DNA from: Norana najaformis
Taxonomy: Eukaryota > Annelida > Clitellata > Crassiclitellata > Hormogastridae
Direction: 5' to 3'
NCBI GenBank assembly: GCA_964023275.1
Contig: OZ029916.1
Span: forward strand, 43,684,896-43,748,895
Length of the DNA stretch: 64,000 nt
This document shows, one piece after another, positions 1 through 12,700 of this stretch. A program made the position numbers and the translations under genes. Position 1 is the first letter of the stretch. Every line of letters starts with the position of its first letter. The notes under the pieces were generated by a model that had not been told where the DNA came from, searched no databases, and was given only the letters and a program-made list of their open reading frames with translations.

Positions 1-3000
1 TCCTCTTCCTTCGACTCCTCTTCGTGCTGCCCAGAGCAAGAGAATGACACCACCACCAAAACATAAATTCACAACGCCTACAACAACGACAACTACTGAT
101 ACATCAGCGATTTCAACAACAACATCAGTGTTGGACAGCGACAACGCACTTGATAGGTTGGTATTATTACTTAATCCTTGACGCTATTAAAAGCTACACT
201 GGCTATACGGATTCCCCTTAACTTCCCCTTATTTATACTGCAGATCCAATTCCACACACTGCCTGCCTCTTGGATCTTGACCTGGAACCGAACCCTTCTT
301 GCCTATGGATTTTGTGTTGACTAAGCGCCTGATAAAAAGCTGGTTCCTGCAACTTCGCTTTCGTTGGTCTCTGCAGAAATCTCTAGTTTACGATTACGAT
401 TAGTAGTAGTTGCGCAGTTTAACGACAGCTTATGGCATCAAAGGCCGTTGCCGTCGCCCTCCTCCTTTATCCAGGCTTAGGACTGACACTACCCCCAAGC
501 AAGGCAGTGGCGGATTTACGATTACGATTACTTATACATATATAAAATATATAAACAACCTGAAAGCTAGACTGGGGTGTTTACTGCCTTCACTTTAACA
601 GCGAAATAATCAACCAGACGTTCGTCTTTGAGACAATCCTTACAGATTCCTATAGTCTTCTAATTACCCTTATGCATAAGAACACAACCTATTGGTCTTT
701 GAGACAATCCTTAGATATTGCTCGTCTGCTGGTTACCCTCATGCATAGCAACACAAACTATTAGTGGCTAACAGGTAGTCTATCGGTGCAGAGTGACAGA
801 AACCAACAACGATCGATTAATTATAATCGATTATAATTATCATTACTCCATACGCAGTAGAGAATGTTCAGGCTGACGAACGCGGTAACTGTAGATTCTG
901 GCAAGACTGGCGCCAGCTAGTGATAAGATTGGCCCTGAGTACAAATTTTCCTGGTTTTATATAAGCCCTTCTTGCTGGTGGCAGAAGGTTGCCTCGTCAA
1001 CCAGACATGCGTCGAAGCAAACTAAAGTTCTAGGTGTAAAGTATATCTTCAACTCATCCACAGTATGAATCAATAATCAATAAATCAATCAATCACATGA
1101 TCAGCTGCTATGCCCGGTCAACATAAGATGCAGTTCAGTATCCTAGTGAACATATCGAAAGACAGGCTCCGTCTTCTTCTGAACTCCAGGTGGCTTAGTT
1201 TCCTTTTGGATCCACTGGGCTGGCCAGCAACTTAACAGCTGTGTTCCTTCTTGCTTCTGGGTCATAGACTCAAAGCATGTTCTGATCCGGTGTATGCAAA
1301 TCTAAACCGATTCAATGTTTTTCAGTTATAAAGTTCATTCATTTGTAGAATAATAAACTAATGCCCTATTGTACAATTTTAAACTGATTCGGATTTGTAC
1401 AGTTCTACTGTTTTTCATGATTAGCTCAATCGTTTCTACAGTTCTATGCTGATTCCTTTTAACAATTTTCAACTGCAAAATTGCACTGTTCTCAAATATT
1501 TCATTTTTACAGTTACAGACTGGCTCGTTTCTACATTATAAACTGATTACAGACTGGCTCGTTTCTACATTATAAACTGATTCCTTTGTACAATTTTAAA
1601 CTGATGGTTTTGTACTATTTTAAATTTTAAAAATTTTTACAGTTATAAACTGGTTCATTTGTGTAGCTACAGACTGATTTATTTCGGTTATCGCATACTA
1701 ATTTATTTGCACATTTTTAAGCTATTGTCACATACACTCCCTCCGCAGTTTACTTGCTACTACACACGGATGAGGCGGCAAAAAATTCACCACCACCAAC
1801 AAAGTCATAATCATAATCAATAGCACCACTACCGCCACCAACAACAACAAAGTCATGATCACGATCATCATTATCATCAGCCCTCCAACTCCAACAGTAA
1901 CAACAATAATACCGTTTCTAGGCTAAGGCTACCGAGACATCTCCGTCCTTTTCATTACAACATCCATTGGAAGCCAGACTTCTACCACTCCTCCCCAAGC
2001 AACTTTTCCCTCGAAGGCAGCGTCGAAGTTTTCCTTCTCTGCCACTCCCCGACCGCAACCGTTTCCCTCAACGTCCGTAGACTCGTCGTCGACAGGTCGT
2101 CGGTCAAGGTCACCAGTCGACATGACAACGTGCCCATTGCCTGGACGGGTATCACGGAAAACACGACAGCGGAAGTGTACAACATCACGCTGGAGCGATC
2201 GCTAGTGGTTGAAGAGGAGATCGTAGTGTCGATGAGGTTTACTGGAGAAATCAACAGCGACCCAGTGGGTATCTACTGGAGCCAGTTCAACTCCGCCAAC
2301 GGACCAAGGCAAGAAGTTTGTTGTGTTGTGCTATGCTGTGGTAAAGTAATCAGTTTGCTATGTTGTGTTGTTATGTAATTTTCTGTTTTGTTGTGTCATG
2401 CTGTGTTATGTTATGTTAAGGTAATCAGTTTGCTATGTTATGTTGTGTTGTTATGTAATTTTCTGTTTTGTTGTGTCATGCTGTGTTATGTTATGTTAAG
2501 GTAATCAGTTTGCTATGTTATATGTTGCCTTGTGTTAAGTTCTGTTGTTATGTAATTTTAAGCTGTTATGAGAAGAAATAGGCATGCTATGTAATTTTAT
2601 GTTTTCTTGTGTTATGCCACGTTATGTTATCTTATATTATGCTATGTTAAGATAACAAGTTTGTTATTTAATATTGTGTCATTTATGTTGTGTTATTTTA
2701 TATTTTGTCATGTTAAGTTGTGCTGTGCTATGTTAGGCTATGTTAACGTAATAATTTCTGACGTCGTCGTCGTAGTCGTCGTCATCATCGTTATCATGTC
2801 ACCGTCTAGGATTTTAAAAGTACATTACGATCCTGACCACCTTTGTAATGAGCCTTCATAATCGTCATCATTACTCTTGTCGTCAAAGGTAGTCAATAAT
2901 TTCATTATTTTTAGCAGCAGCAAGTCCAGATGTTTATGATGATGCAATGTCAATTGACCGATCGATCGATTGATTGATTTTAGGTACATCGTGTCGACCC

Positions 3001-6000
3001 AGATGCAGACGACCGAGGCGAGGAGGGCTTTTCCTTGTGTTGATGACCCAGCGGCCAAAGCAACCTTCACCTTGACCATAGAGCGTCAGCCTCATCTGTT
3101 CACCTTGGCAAATACTCCTCTCAACTTCACGACAACCAGCTACGGGTAACGGCGCTCTCCTAAAGCCAAGGTCTTCTGGTTCCTGTGAATAAGCCATGCA
3201 TACAATTGTCTGGTTATAAAACACCCCTTCTTCCTCTTATCTGTCTCTGCTCTCCAACCCCAAACATCACCCACCGTAGCTGCCACGCTGTCTCTCTGCC
3301 TGACTCTTGGATCTTGACCCGGAACCGAACCCTTTTGCCTATCGATTTTGTTTTGACTGAGCGCCTGTGAAGAAGCTGGTCACTGCGGCGCGGCTTTCGT
3401 TGGGCGCTGTAGAAATCTTGGAATTACGATTACGATTACCTGCTCATGATTGCTAGCCACACACTTGATGTCGATGAGTGATCTGGCCACATGTGTATCT
3501 CATGGAAATGGCAAAAGGTCAAGCAATGCGGCAATTGACAGGAGTAATATTAAATGGGTAGTAGTCGTATATGTTATGAGGAGAAACGGGCCTTTGACAG
3601 AAAAGAAATAAGAAAAGTGGGCAGTTGGGAGGAATAAACAAGAAGAAGAATGAACATATTAGGAATTAGAAGACTTGGAGAGTAAAAAGATTGAACATAC
3701 TTTATTATATAGTATATGAATTCTTTGTGACATTATATATGATAAATTCTGGCCTTCTGTGTGTTTCACCTTTCAGGAGCCCTGGGTGGGTGACGGATGT
3801 CTTCAAGAAGACGAAACCAATGTCAACCTACTTGGTCGCTTTCGTCGTTTCTGATTTCACTGGAATCAATGCAACGACGAATGGACTGAGTCACATCGAG
3901 GTCAGCAACTACCATCGACGCATAGTGTCATCTCCGATTGCTTCCTTTGCCGCCTTATAATTATGATTTATTCTAGTTCATTTATACAAAGTCTGAATGG
4001 TGTGATCGAGAATGATCTCGTCTAGTCTGTTCAGGTTTATTCAATTCCATTATATTCTATTCTATTCTGGTTGGACAGAATCAGACCTGGTTTGGCCTCG
4101 TTGGGTCTGGTTTAGTTTAACCGGGCCTAATCAAGTATAGTCAAGTCTTTTAGGCCTAGCTTAGTCTAGATTGGTCCAGCATGTGTTACATAACCTGCTC
4201 TGACAGGACCCAATAAAATGCTGTGCAGTGTAATGCTACTTTAATCTAACTAACCTAACTTAACCTAATCTAACCGATCATAATCTAACCTAATCTAACC
4301 GATCATAATCTATTATAAAGTTCTTAAAGATCCACATATTTCATAGCTTTACAATTTAGGCAGCACTTTTACGAGGCGCTTTAAAGGCGCTATATAAAGG
4401 GTCTATCCTGACAGCATGCCGTTATGGGGCCCATATTTCCATATGGACCCATACACGGCACACATGGGTTCCATCAAATATTTATGGGCATGCTAGCAGG
4501 GTAGATAATTATCTAGCTTACTTAGATTATTTACTGACTGACTAAACTTACATTAGGCACCGGGGTCACCCCTTCAGACGCCTGTTTTGGGGGCTGTTTT
4601 AGTTTTCTGCTACTCCGATTTGTTGCAGGTGGGTCTGTGGGCCAAAGAGAATTTTACGACGGCCGGTTATTTGAACTACGGTTCCGTTGTTTCGGTAAAG
4701 GGCCTTGAATACTTTGAAGAGTACTTCAACTATTCATACAAATGGCCGAAATTGGGTAAGTGTTGTCACGCTACGATGGACATGGTACTTCGATATAGAC
4801 TTCTAAGGTAAAAGGTAAGGTAGATAAAGGTAACACACTTGTTTACTTGGTAGATAAAGGTAACACACTTGTTTACTTGGTAGATAAAGGTAACACACTT
4901 GTTTACTTGTATATAAAGAAGGTCCTTCGATGTAGACTTCTAAGGTAAAAAGGTAATGTAGATAAAGGTAACACATTTCTTTACACGCCTCTATAGAAAC
5001 TTTCAAGAACGTATTCAAAAGGGGAACAGCAGTGGTGAAGGATCTCGTCCGATACATTCACTGAAAAATAAGCAGAGTTGAGGCCATCCGGTCGCTGTAG
5101 AAAGACGTATACATTTACATTTACAATTACATTTGAAGGCAAAGGAACATGCTCTAAAGGTAACCAAACTGTTTCTCACGACCTGACCCCTGAATTTTGT
5201 TTGGCACCAAAACTAAGCCAACAACCTGGCTTTTGCGGACTTTGACTTGACACAGAACCGGTTATTATTAAGCTAGTCTCCCTATCTGTCGTTTGTGATT
5301 CTGTCTAATGTAATTTGATTCTTACCTCATCCGATCTGACCTAATCGCACTCCATCAGGTATTTCGTCTTACTAGCTGACTTGCTTTTGATGATTTAGAC
5401 ATGGTGGCCTTGCCAAAGATGTCCTTCGGCGGAATGGAGAACTGGGGATTGATCACTTACCAATATTCCAAGTTTCTCTTTGACCCAGACTTTTCGGACA
5501 CCGAGGAGAAACTGGGTGTAACTGGTATTATCGCTCACGAAATTCTGCACAACGTGAGTTCATTAAAACCGTAAATCTAAAACAATAATTCAGATGGTTA
5601 TCCTCAAATTTTCAAGAACAGCTTAGTGAAATATCAGTCGTTATTAAGTAAAATCTTTTACCATCTATCATTTGATTTAATTGGCTTTCAACAGAAGATC
5701 TAATGACTCATTCAGTTTATGTTACTATTAAGTTATAATTGTGGCATGTTGTTTAAAGACACAGTGATGTTGTGATACAATATCAAACAAATCAATGATT
5801 ATTATTCATTTGTTCGTATAAATTATTAATGAACATATGCCTAATTATTTGATGCAATAAAGTGATACAGCCCAATTTCAAGTTATTTAAAAGTATTGAG
5901 ATACAATGGAGCTTTTCCACTTCTCTGATGCAAAAGTCCGCTAATTTACTACTGCAACTGTTTTATAATACACTGAGGTGCATGACAGTATAGTGATGAG

Positions 6001-9000
6001 CAATCGAAAGGCCTGGGATTCTGAAACCCGCCAGGGTAAAAAATTGAGATATCTGTTCCACTTGTACGCCTAGTCAACTCAGCAGCAATGGGTACACTAA
6101 CCGTGCACTGTCAGTGGGAAGTTTAGGCGGGAAGGGAGAGGACTGGCCACGCGTCTTCATATGCCGAGGCTAAGAAAAATGAAGTCGCTAACACTTCATA
6201 ACCGTGGCTACCTCACGGGGCTAGCTTTTCTTCTTTATACAGTATTGTCTCCACTACTAATAATTGTCAGTACTAATCCCATCAACTCATTAGTTTCTGA
6301 TGCAAGGCTTTCTTTCAATGTTCAACTTCATATGAACCGAACCCTTTTGCCTATCGATTTGGATTTGACTGAGCGCCTGCAAATAAGCTGGTCCCCGTGA
6401 CGTGGCGTTCGTTGGGCGCTGTAGAAATCTCGAGATTACGATTACGACGTGTGTGCTTGTTTAAGTGGCTTGGAAACACAGTAACAATTCGCTGGTGGGA
6501 CAGTCTTTGGCTGCAGGAAGGCATGGCGAGATACTTCCAATATCTGGCCACTCAGATAGTTCAACCTTCGTGGGATGCTGTAAGTATAATACTAACGCTA
6601 TCACCGTCAATATTTTCTAGAGCAGTCTCTGTCACAATTACTATCACTGTCACTATCTCTTTCGCTATTGCTCTCTTTGTCGCTCTCACTATCTCTTTCG
6701 TTATTACTCTCTTTGTCGCTCTCACTATTTCTTTCGCTATTACTATCTTTGTCGCACTCACTATATCTATCAGTGTAACTATCTCTCTTGTTATCACTAT
6801 CAGTATGTTTCTTTGTATTACTATCACTTTCCATTTGTACGCTGGGGCTGTTTCGAACTGTCAGATAGTTGTTTTAGCTCCGTCGAGGGAATCTATCCGA
6901 GGGTCCCTGAAAAGATCCCAATCTAATCTAATCTAAACTGATCTGATCAGATCTAATCTAAAGACTTGTGTTGCGCCGTAATAATGCCTAAGGCACTGGT
7001 CGATGGACGCTTCAAGTCAAAATCGCAGTCAAAATCAAAATCCGTGCAGAACTCCAATAGGTCAGAGAAACCTGAAGCACAGTTTACCTTGACCGAGTGC
7101 AATACGTGTATCCTAATTCAGGATATGCATCACAGTCCTGGTTATAGCTAGAACTATAATAATATAATACAATAATAACTTCCACTTCCTATTACAGCTA
7201 ACCTACAACTATAATTATAAAGTATTAGTTTTATTACTGTAACAATGAATCCGACCACACCTACCACACCTGTTAAGCTGGTTCCCACGACTTAGTATGT
7301 TTGGGTGCTGAAGAAATCCGGAAATCACCAAACTCCCACCTTAATTAGCTGTACTGTAACATCAACATATGCTTTGATCTACAGGAACAGCTGTTTGTGA
7401 GCCAAGTTTTCTACGAGAAAGCAATTTGGATTGACGATACAGGAAGTACAACACCGCTCTACAATCCGGCTCTATACACCAACGCCGACCTCGATAGCAC
7501 GTTTAACAACATTGAATACTCCAAGGTAGGCTTTCTTGTTAGGCTTTCTTGTTAGGCTTTCTTGTTAGGCTTTCTTGTTAGGCTTTCTTGTTAGGCTTTC
7601 TTGTTAGGCTTTCTTGTTAGGCTTTCTTGTTAGGCTTTCTTGTTAGGCTTTCTTGTTAGGCTTTCTTGTTAGGCTTTCTTGTTAGGCTTTCTTGTTAGGC
7701 TTTCTTGTTAGGCTTTCTTGTTAGGCTTTCTTGTTAGGCTTTCTTGTTAGGCTTTCTTGTTGAAGTTAAAGAAATAAAAACCAAGTGACTGGAGGACCTC
7801 AAGGAGGCCCCGTAATTGCGCGGACTAGGGAGCCTCAACTGCGCGAGATCTCGCAGACTCTCGCGTGATTATTATGCGGACGTAGAATCTGAAATTTTCA
7901 GTTGGAATGAACTTTTTGTTTGAAATTAAAGAGTTACAAACTGCAAAGAAAGCATACGAACAATAATCATTTTGTTCGGTGACAAAATAATAGACCCAAA
8001 CTGTCATTTTCCTGACTTTGACCAAATGTAAATGTTTCTGAATGTGGTTGCACAGGACGCTAAAAATCGACCGCCAAATGGGTTAGGGTTAGATTCTGAC
8101 CCATACGGCATTTATAAAGAATTAAGTTCATATTCACATTCACACTGAGGCCCTAGCATATCAGTTTAGGCGAACACTTTGAGGCTTCCTAGTATTCCAG
8201 TTTAGGCGACCTCCTTGAGGTTCCCTGTTAACGTCCAAATAAAAAAGTACTTATTTTCTATAGCGACCGTATGGCCTCAACACCGCTCATTTTTCAATGA
8301 ATTTATCGGGTTAGATTCTTCACTACCGCTGCAGTTTGAATGAGCGCCATGCCATTTGAAGTCCGCGTGACGAACCGTGCTAGCCCGAGCTTAAAATCTC
8401 TGAAATATAGCTACTGTTAGTATGCGAACCGCTTTAACCCATGTAGCTATCCAGGCAAGATGGTGATATGATAATGATGGTGCTTTTGTTAACTATGCAT
8501 GTAACTATGATGGTGAAGATGATGATGACGTTGTTGATGATGTTGTGATGATTATGGTGGTGGATGATTACGGTGCCAATTGCAGAGGTGGTGGTGAATA
8601 AAATGACGTGCTGATGATAATGACGACGACGATGATGATGGTGCTGATGATGATGATGCTAACAATGGCGATGAAGGCTGTGATGTTGTTCTTGCTGATG
8701 GTAGTGGTGATGATGACGATGATAATGATGATGATTTCTCGCAATGACGCATTTCAAATCCATTCTTTCAATGCCTTCTCTTAGGGCGCTTCAATAATAA
8801 GAATGCTGAGCAAACTCATCTTAGGAGAAGACGTTTTCCAGAAAGCTCTAAAGGCAAGTACAACGAAATAGTCTAACACAAACATAACAGACAGACAGAG
8901 GTACAGACGTACAGACATACAGACAGACAGACATACAGACAGACAAACAGACAGACAGACATACAGACAGACATACAGACATACAGACAGGCAGGCAGGC

Positions 9001-9682
9001 AGGCAGATGCAAATTCTCATAATATGCAACTGACTTTCGGGCTCAATGATGCGATGTGTTTCATCTCCAAAATGCTGTAACAATGGCTTATTGCATTTAA
9101 ATCAATTTTTATCGCGGACGCATTAACACGGAATTCAACAACACCCAATAATCTATAGTGATGTAATAGTAATTAGCACAAATAACTGTCAACACACTGG
9201 AACGTTTTGTAGATGTTTTACCATAATTAAGAAGACGTTATGACTGCAAAGAAATACAAAAATCATTAAAAAATCTATAATTTCCTTTCGGCACAACATT
9301 TGACTGCACTTCATTTCAGTATTTATTAACTATTAATCGATTTATTATTCTTGTTTGTTAATAATACTATTTGTTGTTACTAATACCGTTAGTCAGTTCT
9401 CAGTTAGAAAGTAAGAAATGTAGAGACTTACAATTCATGTCAATAATAATAATAATAATTGAATAATTATTCAAAAGTATATATATATATAAAATTATAA
9501 AGTTTTTCAAAATATTTTATAAAAAATTATTAAATACTAATAAAATAAAAATACGTGCATACTGAAAACAATAATAAATAACAATTAGAAATAACAAAAA
9601 TAGCTAGTTTTAAATCCTGAGAGATCAAAGTAAACTGGAAATAAAGAAAACATACAACAATAATAATTATAATAATATTCTA

Positions 9683-9713
<31 letters not shown>

Positions 9714-12700
9714 TTGCAAATATGAACAGATATACATCTTGGAGCACCAGTACAAAAACGTGGACCATAACGACCTCATCAATTCGATGACTCAGGTAAA
9801 CATTTATACGTTATAATTCGTCAAGTTTCAGCCATAATTAACATTTATGAAGAAGACTGTAAACACAACATGACGACGAAGACGATGATGATGACGATGA
9901 AGATGGCGATGCTTATGACGATGAAGGTGTTATGGTGACGATGACGATAACACACTAATGTTTGATTCTTGCCTCGTTTGTCACATGACACCTAAAATTC
10001 CCCTCGTTTTCATCGCCGTTTTTCACTCCTACAGTTTTCTTTGAAATGTTCAGCTGTATCAACATTTTGCTCATTGCTCAAGTTTCCGTTCAAAAGAACC
10101 TCACACTTAAGACACAGTAAACACAAATTGTACCGCCCTTTTGATATCTGACTCATACCATAAAACTGGCGCCATATAAATTAGCCATTTACCTAGCGCA
10201 TTTTCAGTTGGATGCGGGGAGGGTGCGACTAGGCGAAGTCGTCGTCGCTCTCTTCGTCTGCAGGGCATGACCCCAAGAAAGAGCAGATGGAGGCGCCCTC
10301 TGACCCGGCCTTGATTCTTTCGGTTAAGTCCATGTTTCCAGTCGACTCCACCCTCAGAGACAGTATTGGCTCCGACGAAACGGATATCCGGTCGTCCATC
10401 TTGTCTTCCGCTCGGTCGGACACCGAATCGCTTCCGATCGGCGACGTCACTGGGCATGCGTAGTTAGCTTCCTTGTTTACCGTGAGAATATCGGCGAGAT
10501 TCATGAAACCGGTTTCCGTCCCGAGGGGTTTCGGTGCTTCGCCAGAGGTCGCCCGTGCAAACAGTCTTCGCATCCTTCCGGTCCGTTGCCACTCCTCGAA
10601 GAGCGCCTTCCCGTGTTTGTAGCCAACCTGTGCGATCTCGTCGAACTTGGCGAACTGCAGAGACTGGTATTTACTGATCGGTGGCCTCACGTAGTCGTAG
10701 AACTCGCTCGACTTGACGGCCTCCAGCAAACGCTCACAGGACACGTAGGCGAGCCGCGACTGGACCTCGGCCATGCTCGGGACCCGGGCCTTTTCGACCC
10801 AGGGACACCACCGGGTCCAGAGCAGCCACCAGCCGCTCAGCTCGTCTCCGTAGTTCGTGAACTCCGTGTCGCTTTCGCTGCTGACGTCGACGGCAAGGAT
10901 CGTCTGCGCGCCATGGCTCTTCATGACGTCGGCCGGAAGATTGTTGACGTAGGCGCCGTCGAGGAGCAGGTGCCCGTCGACGGGGTCGCAGAGCGGCGGC
11001 AGGTACCCGGCCAGCGACATGCTCGAGCGCACGTAGCGCCAGAGACAGCCCTGCGTGTGGACGCGCATCTTGGACGCCGTGACGTCCGTCGTGACGCAGA
11101 AGTAGGGCAGCCAGAGGTCCTCGATGTTGCAGTCGCGCAGGACGGACTCGATCTTGCGGTTGAACCGGTTTCCGGAGAGAAGCGACGTTAGGGGATAGGT
11201 GAAGTCCATCATCAGCGACCAGATTTTGCTCATGCTCAAAGACCACTCCTTGGCCAACCGTCGAAAGCGCACAAAGTTCGTCTCCTGCGACCAGAGGGCG
11301 CCCATAAACGCCCCGATACTCGTTCCCCCGACCATGTCGATCGGGATATCGGTCTCGACCATTGCCCGTAGGATCCCGACGTGGGCACAGCCTCTGGCCG
11401 CTCCACCACCGAGCACCAGACCCACGGCCGTCCCCGTCAAGATACGCGCCAGCCGAGAGAAGTCCGAAGTACGGGAGACCGGTCTGACCTTTGGCTTTTG
11501 ACCTTTGCGGGAAAGGACGTCGGCGGGGCAGCGGATGTGGTAGTGGGCCGTGATCCAATCCCTCCGACTCAGCCAATCAAGCGTGTCGCGAGGTCCTGCG
11601 CTGTCCTCGCGGTGTAGCAGCACAAGTTCCTTCTGGGCTCGACTGGATAGCTTTTCCAGCTGGCGTTCCAGCTCTCCAACAGAAGGATCGTGATCAGCGA
11701 CGGCTACGACAAGGACACAGTCCGCCTGCCGTATGCACCGATGGGTCCAGGGCGTGAGACGGAAATCACACTGGTAGAGGACCATCCGGTGAACGTCTTC
11801 CTGTTGGCTCAGCCAGCTCGATAGGCGGTAGGCGTTGACGCTGTCGAAGGCGGAGCTGCCCAGACGCGCCTCGACGCTCTCCTGACTGAGACACAGCGTG
11901 GGTCCGATGAGGTCAAGGGCCCGGCGCAGCTCGCGGGTGAAGTTCGTCAGAGGCACACGGTCAGACACCGGAAGCACTGCGACAGTGGAGAAGTTGGCGA
12001 CGAGGGGACGCGGCTCCAGATGCGGATGCTTGGACAGCATCGAGAAGAGGTTCGGCTGCTTCGTGAGGTGTCCCAGAATGCGTTGGCCCAGCAGGTGGAT
12101 CAGACGCGTGACGATCTGCGGGTGGCTTCGCTTGATCAAGTGCAGCAGACCGTCTGGAATCTGCGCCAGTTCCGTGTCGCGGACCGCCATCATCGTCGCC
12201 GGCCGAACGGTCTGCGTTAGGACCTCGACGAGACCAACGAGCTCTCCGCGCCCGTGTTCCCCTGCCAGCTCCTTCCTACCCGACGCCAGATGGCAGATCG
12301 ACCGCAGACGTCCGTTGAGCACGATGTACACGCAGTCCGACTTGTCCCTCTGTCGGTAGAGGGCCCGCCCGGCCTCGATGAAAATCCAGTCGAGGGCGAA
12401 ATCGATCTGACGGACGAATGGCGACATCCGACGCAAGACGATCTGGCCCATGTTCAGAACGATCTGAGGTTTCTGCTTGAGGAGCGCGTAGAAGTCCTTC
12501 TTGTCCAGGCCGAGGACGACCGTTGGATCGGTCGCCGTTTCGATGGTGAAAAGCGACGGTTCGCCGGTCAAGACCGCCAAAGCCCCGACCATTTCACCCG
12601 GGTGGACCGCATACAGAGTCCGCTGTTCCTCGGAGTTTCCGAGCAGCTGTTGTTTGACCTTGAGGCAACCGGAAATGACGAGGTACAGACAGTCCTCGTG

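Larger units (their letters stand above)
1..2308 (+). other. M1 aminopeptidase N-terminal stalk and beta domain (exons 1-2)
   Basis: Exon 1 (from base 2) codes a Thr/Pro-rich stretch (PTTTTTTDTSAISTTT) like the Ser/Thr stalk that lifts ectopeptidases off the membrane. Exon 2 opens with LRLPRHLRPFHYNI, the usual start of the M1 N-terminal domain, and contains GEINSDPVGIYWSQF, matching the family's F-x-G-x-I-x-S-D-x-x-G-x-Y-x-S pattern. The junction codon is AG (155-156) plus G (1922). Exon 2 ends CCAAG followed by GCAAGA; the only nearby GT would shift the frame of exon 3, so a GC donor is required. Confidence 0.88.
2984..8853 (+). other. M1 aminopeptidase catalytic core (exons 3-9)
   Basis: Exon 3: YIVSTQMQTTEARRAFPCVD, the substrate-pocket entry. 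Exon 4: MSTYLVAFVVSDF. Exon 6: GGMENWGLITY and HEILHN. Exon 7: WLGNTVTIRWWDSLWLQEGM, with the zinc-binding Glu. Exon 8 ends in the catalytic Tyr (EYSK). Exon 9: GASIIRMLSKLILGEDVFQKALK. The HEXXH helix is split by intron 6, which is 912 bp and carries a SINE copy ending about 15 bp before the acceptor at 6465. Small departures from consensus are GGMEN for GAMEN and WLQEG for WLNEG. Confidence 0.92.

Noticed and set aside
205..402. Telomere-like repeats (ATTACG)n
   Set aside because: They occur only as short tails at one end of SINE copies, many times in the window.
11898..12359. Additional Arg/Ser-rich gene on the plus strand
   Set aside because: Antisense of the NTE-like cyclic-nucleotide domain; composition follows from the opposite strand's codons.
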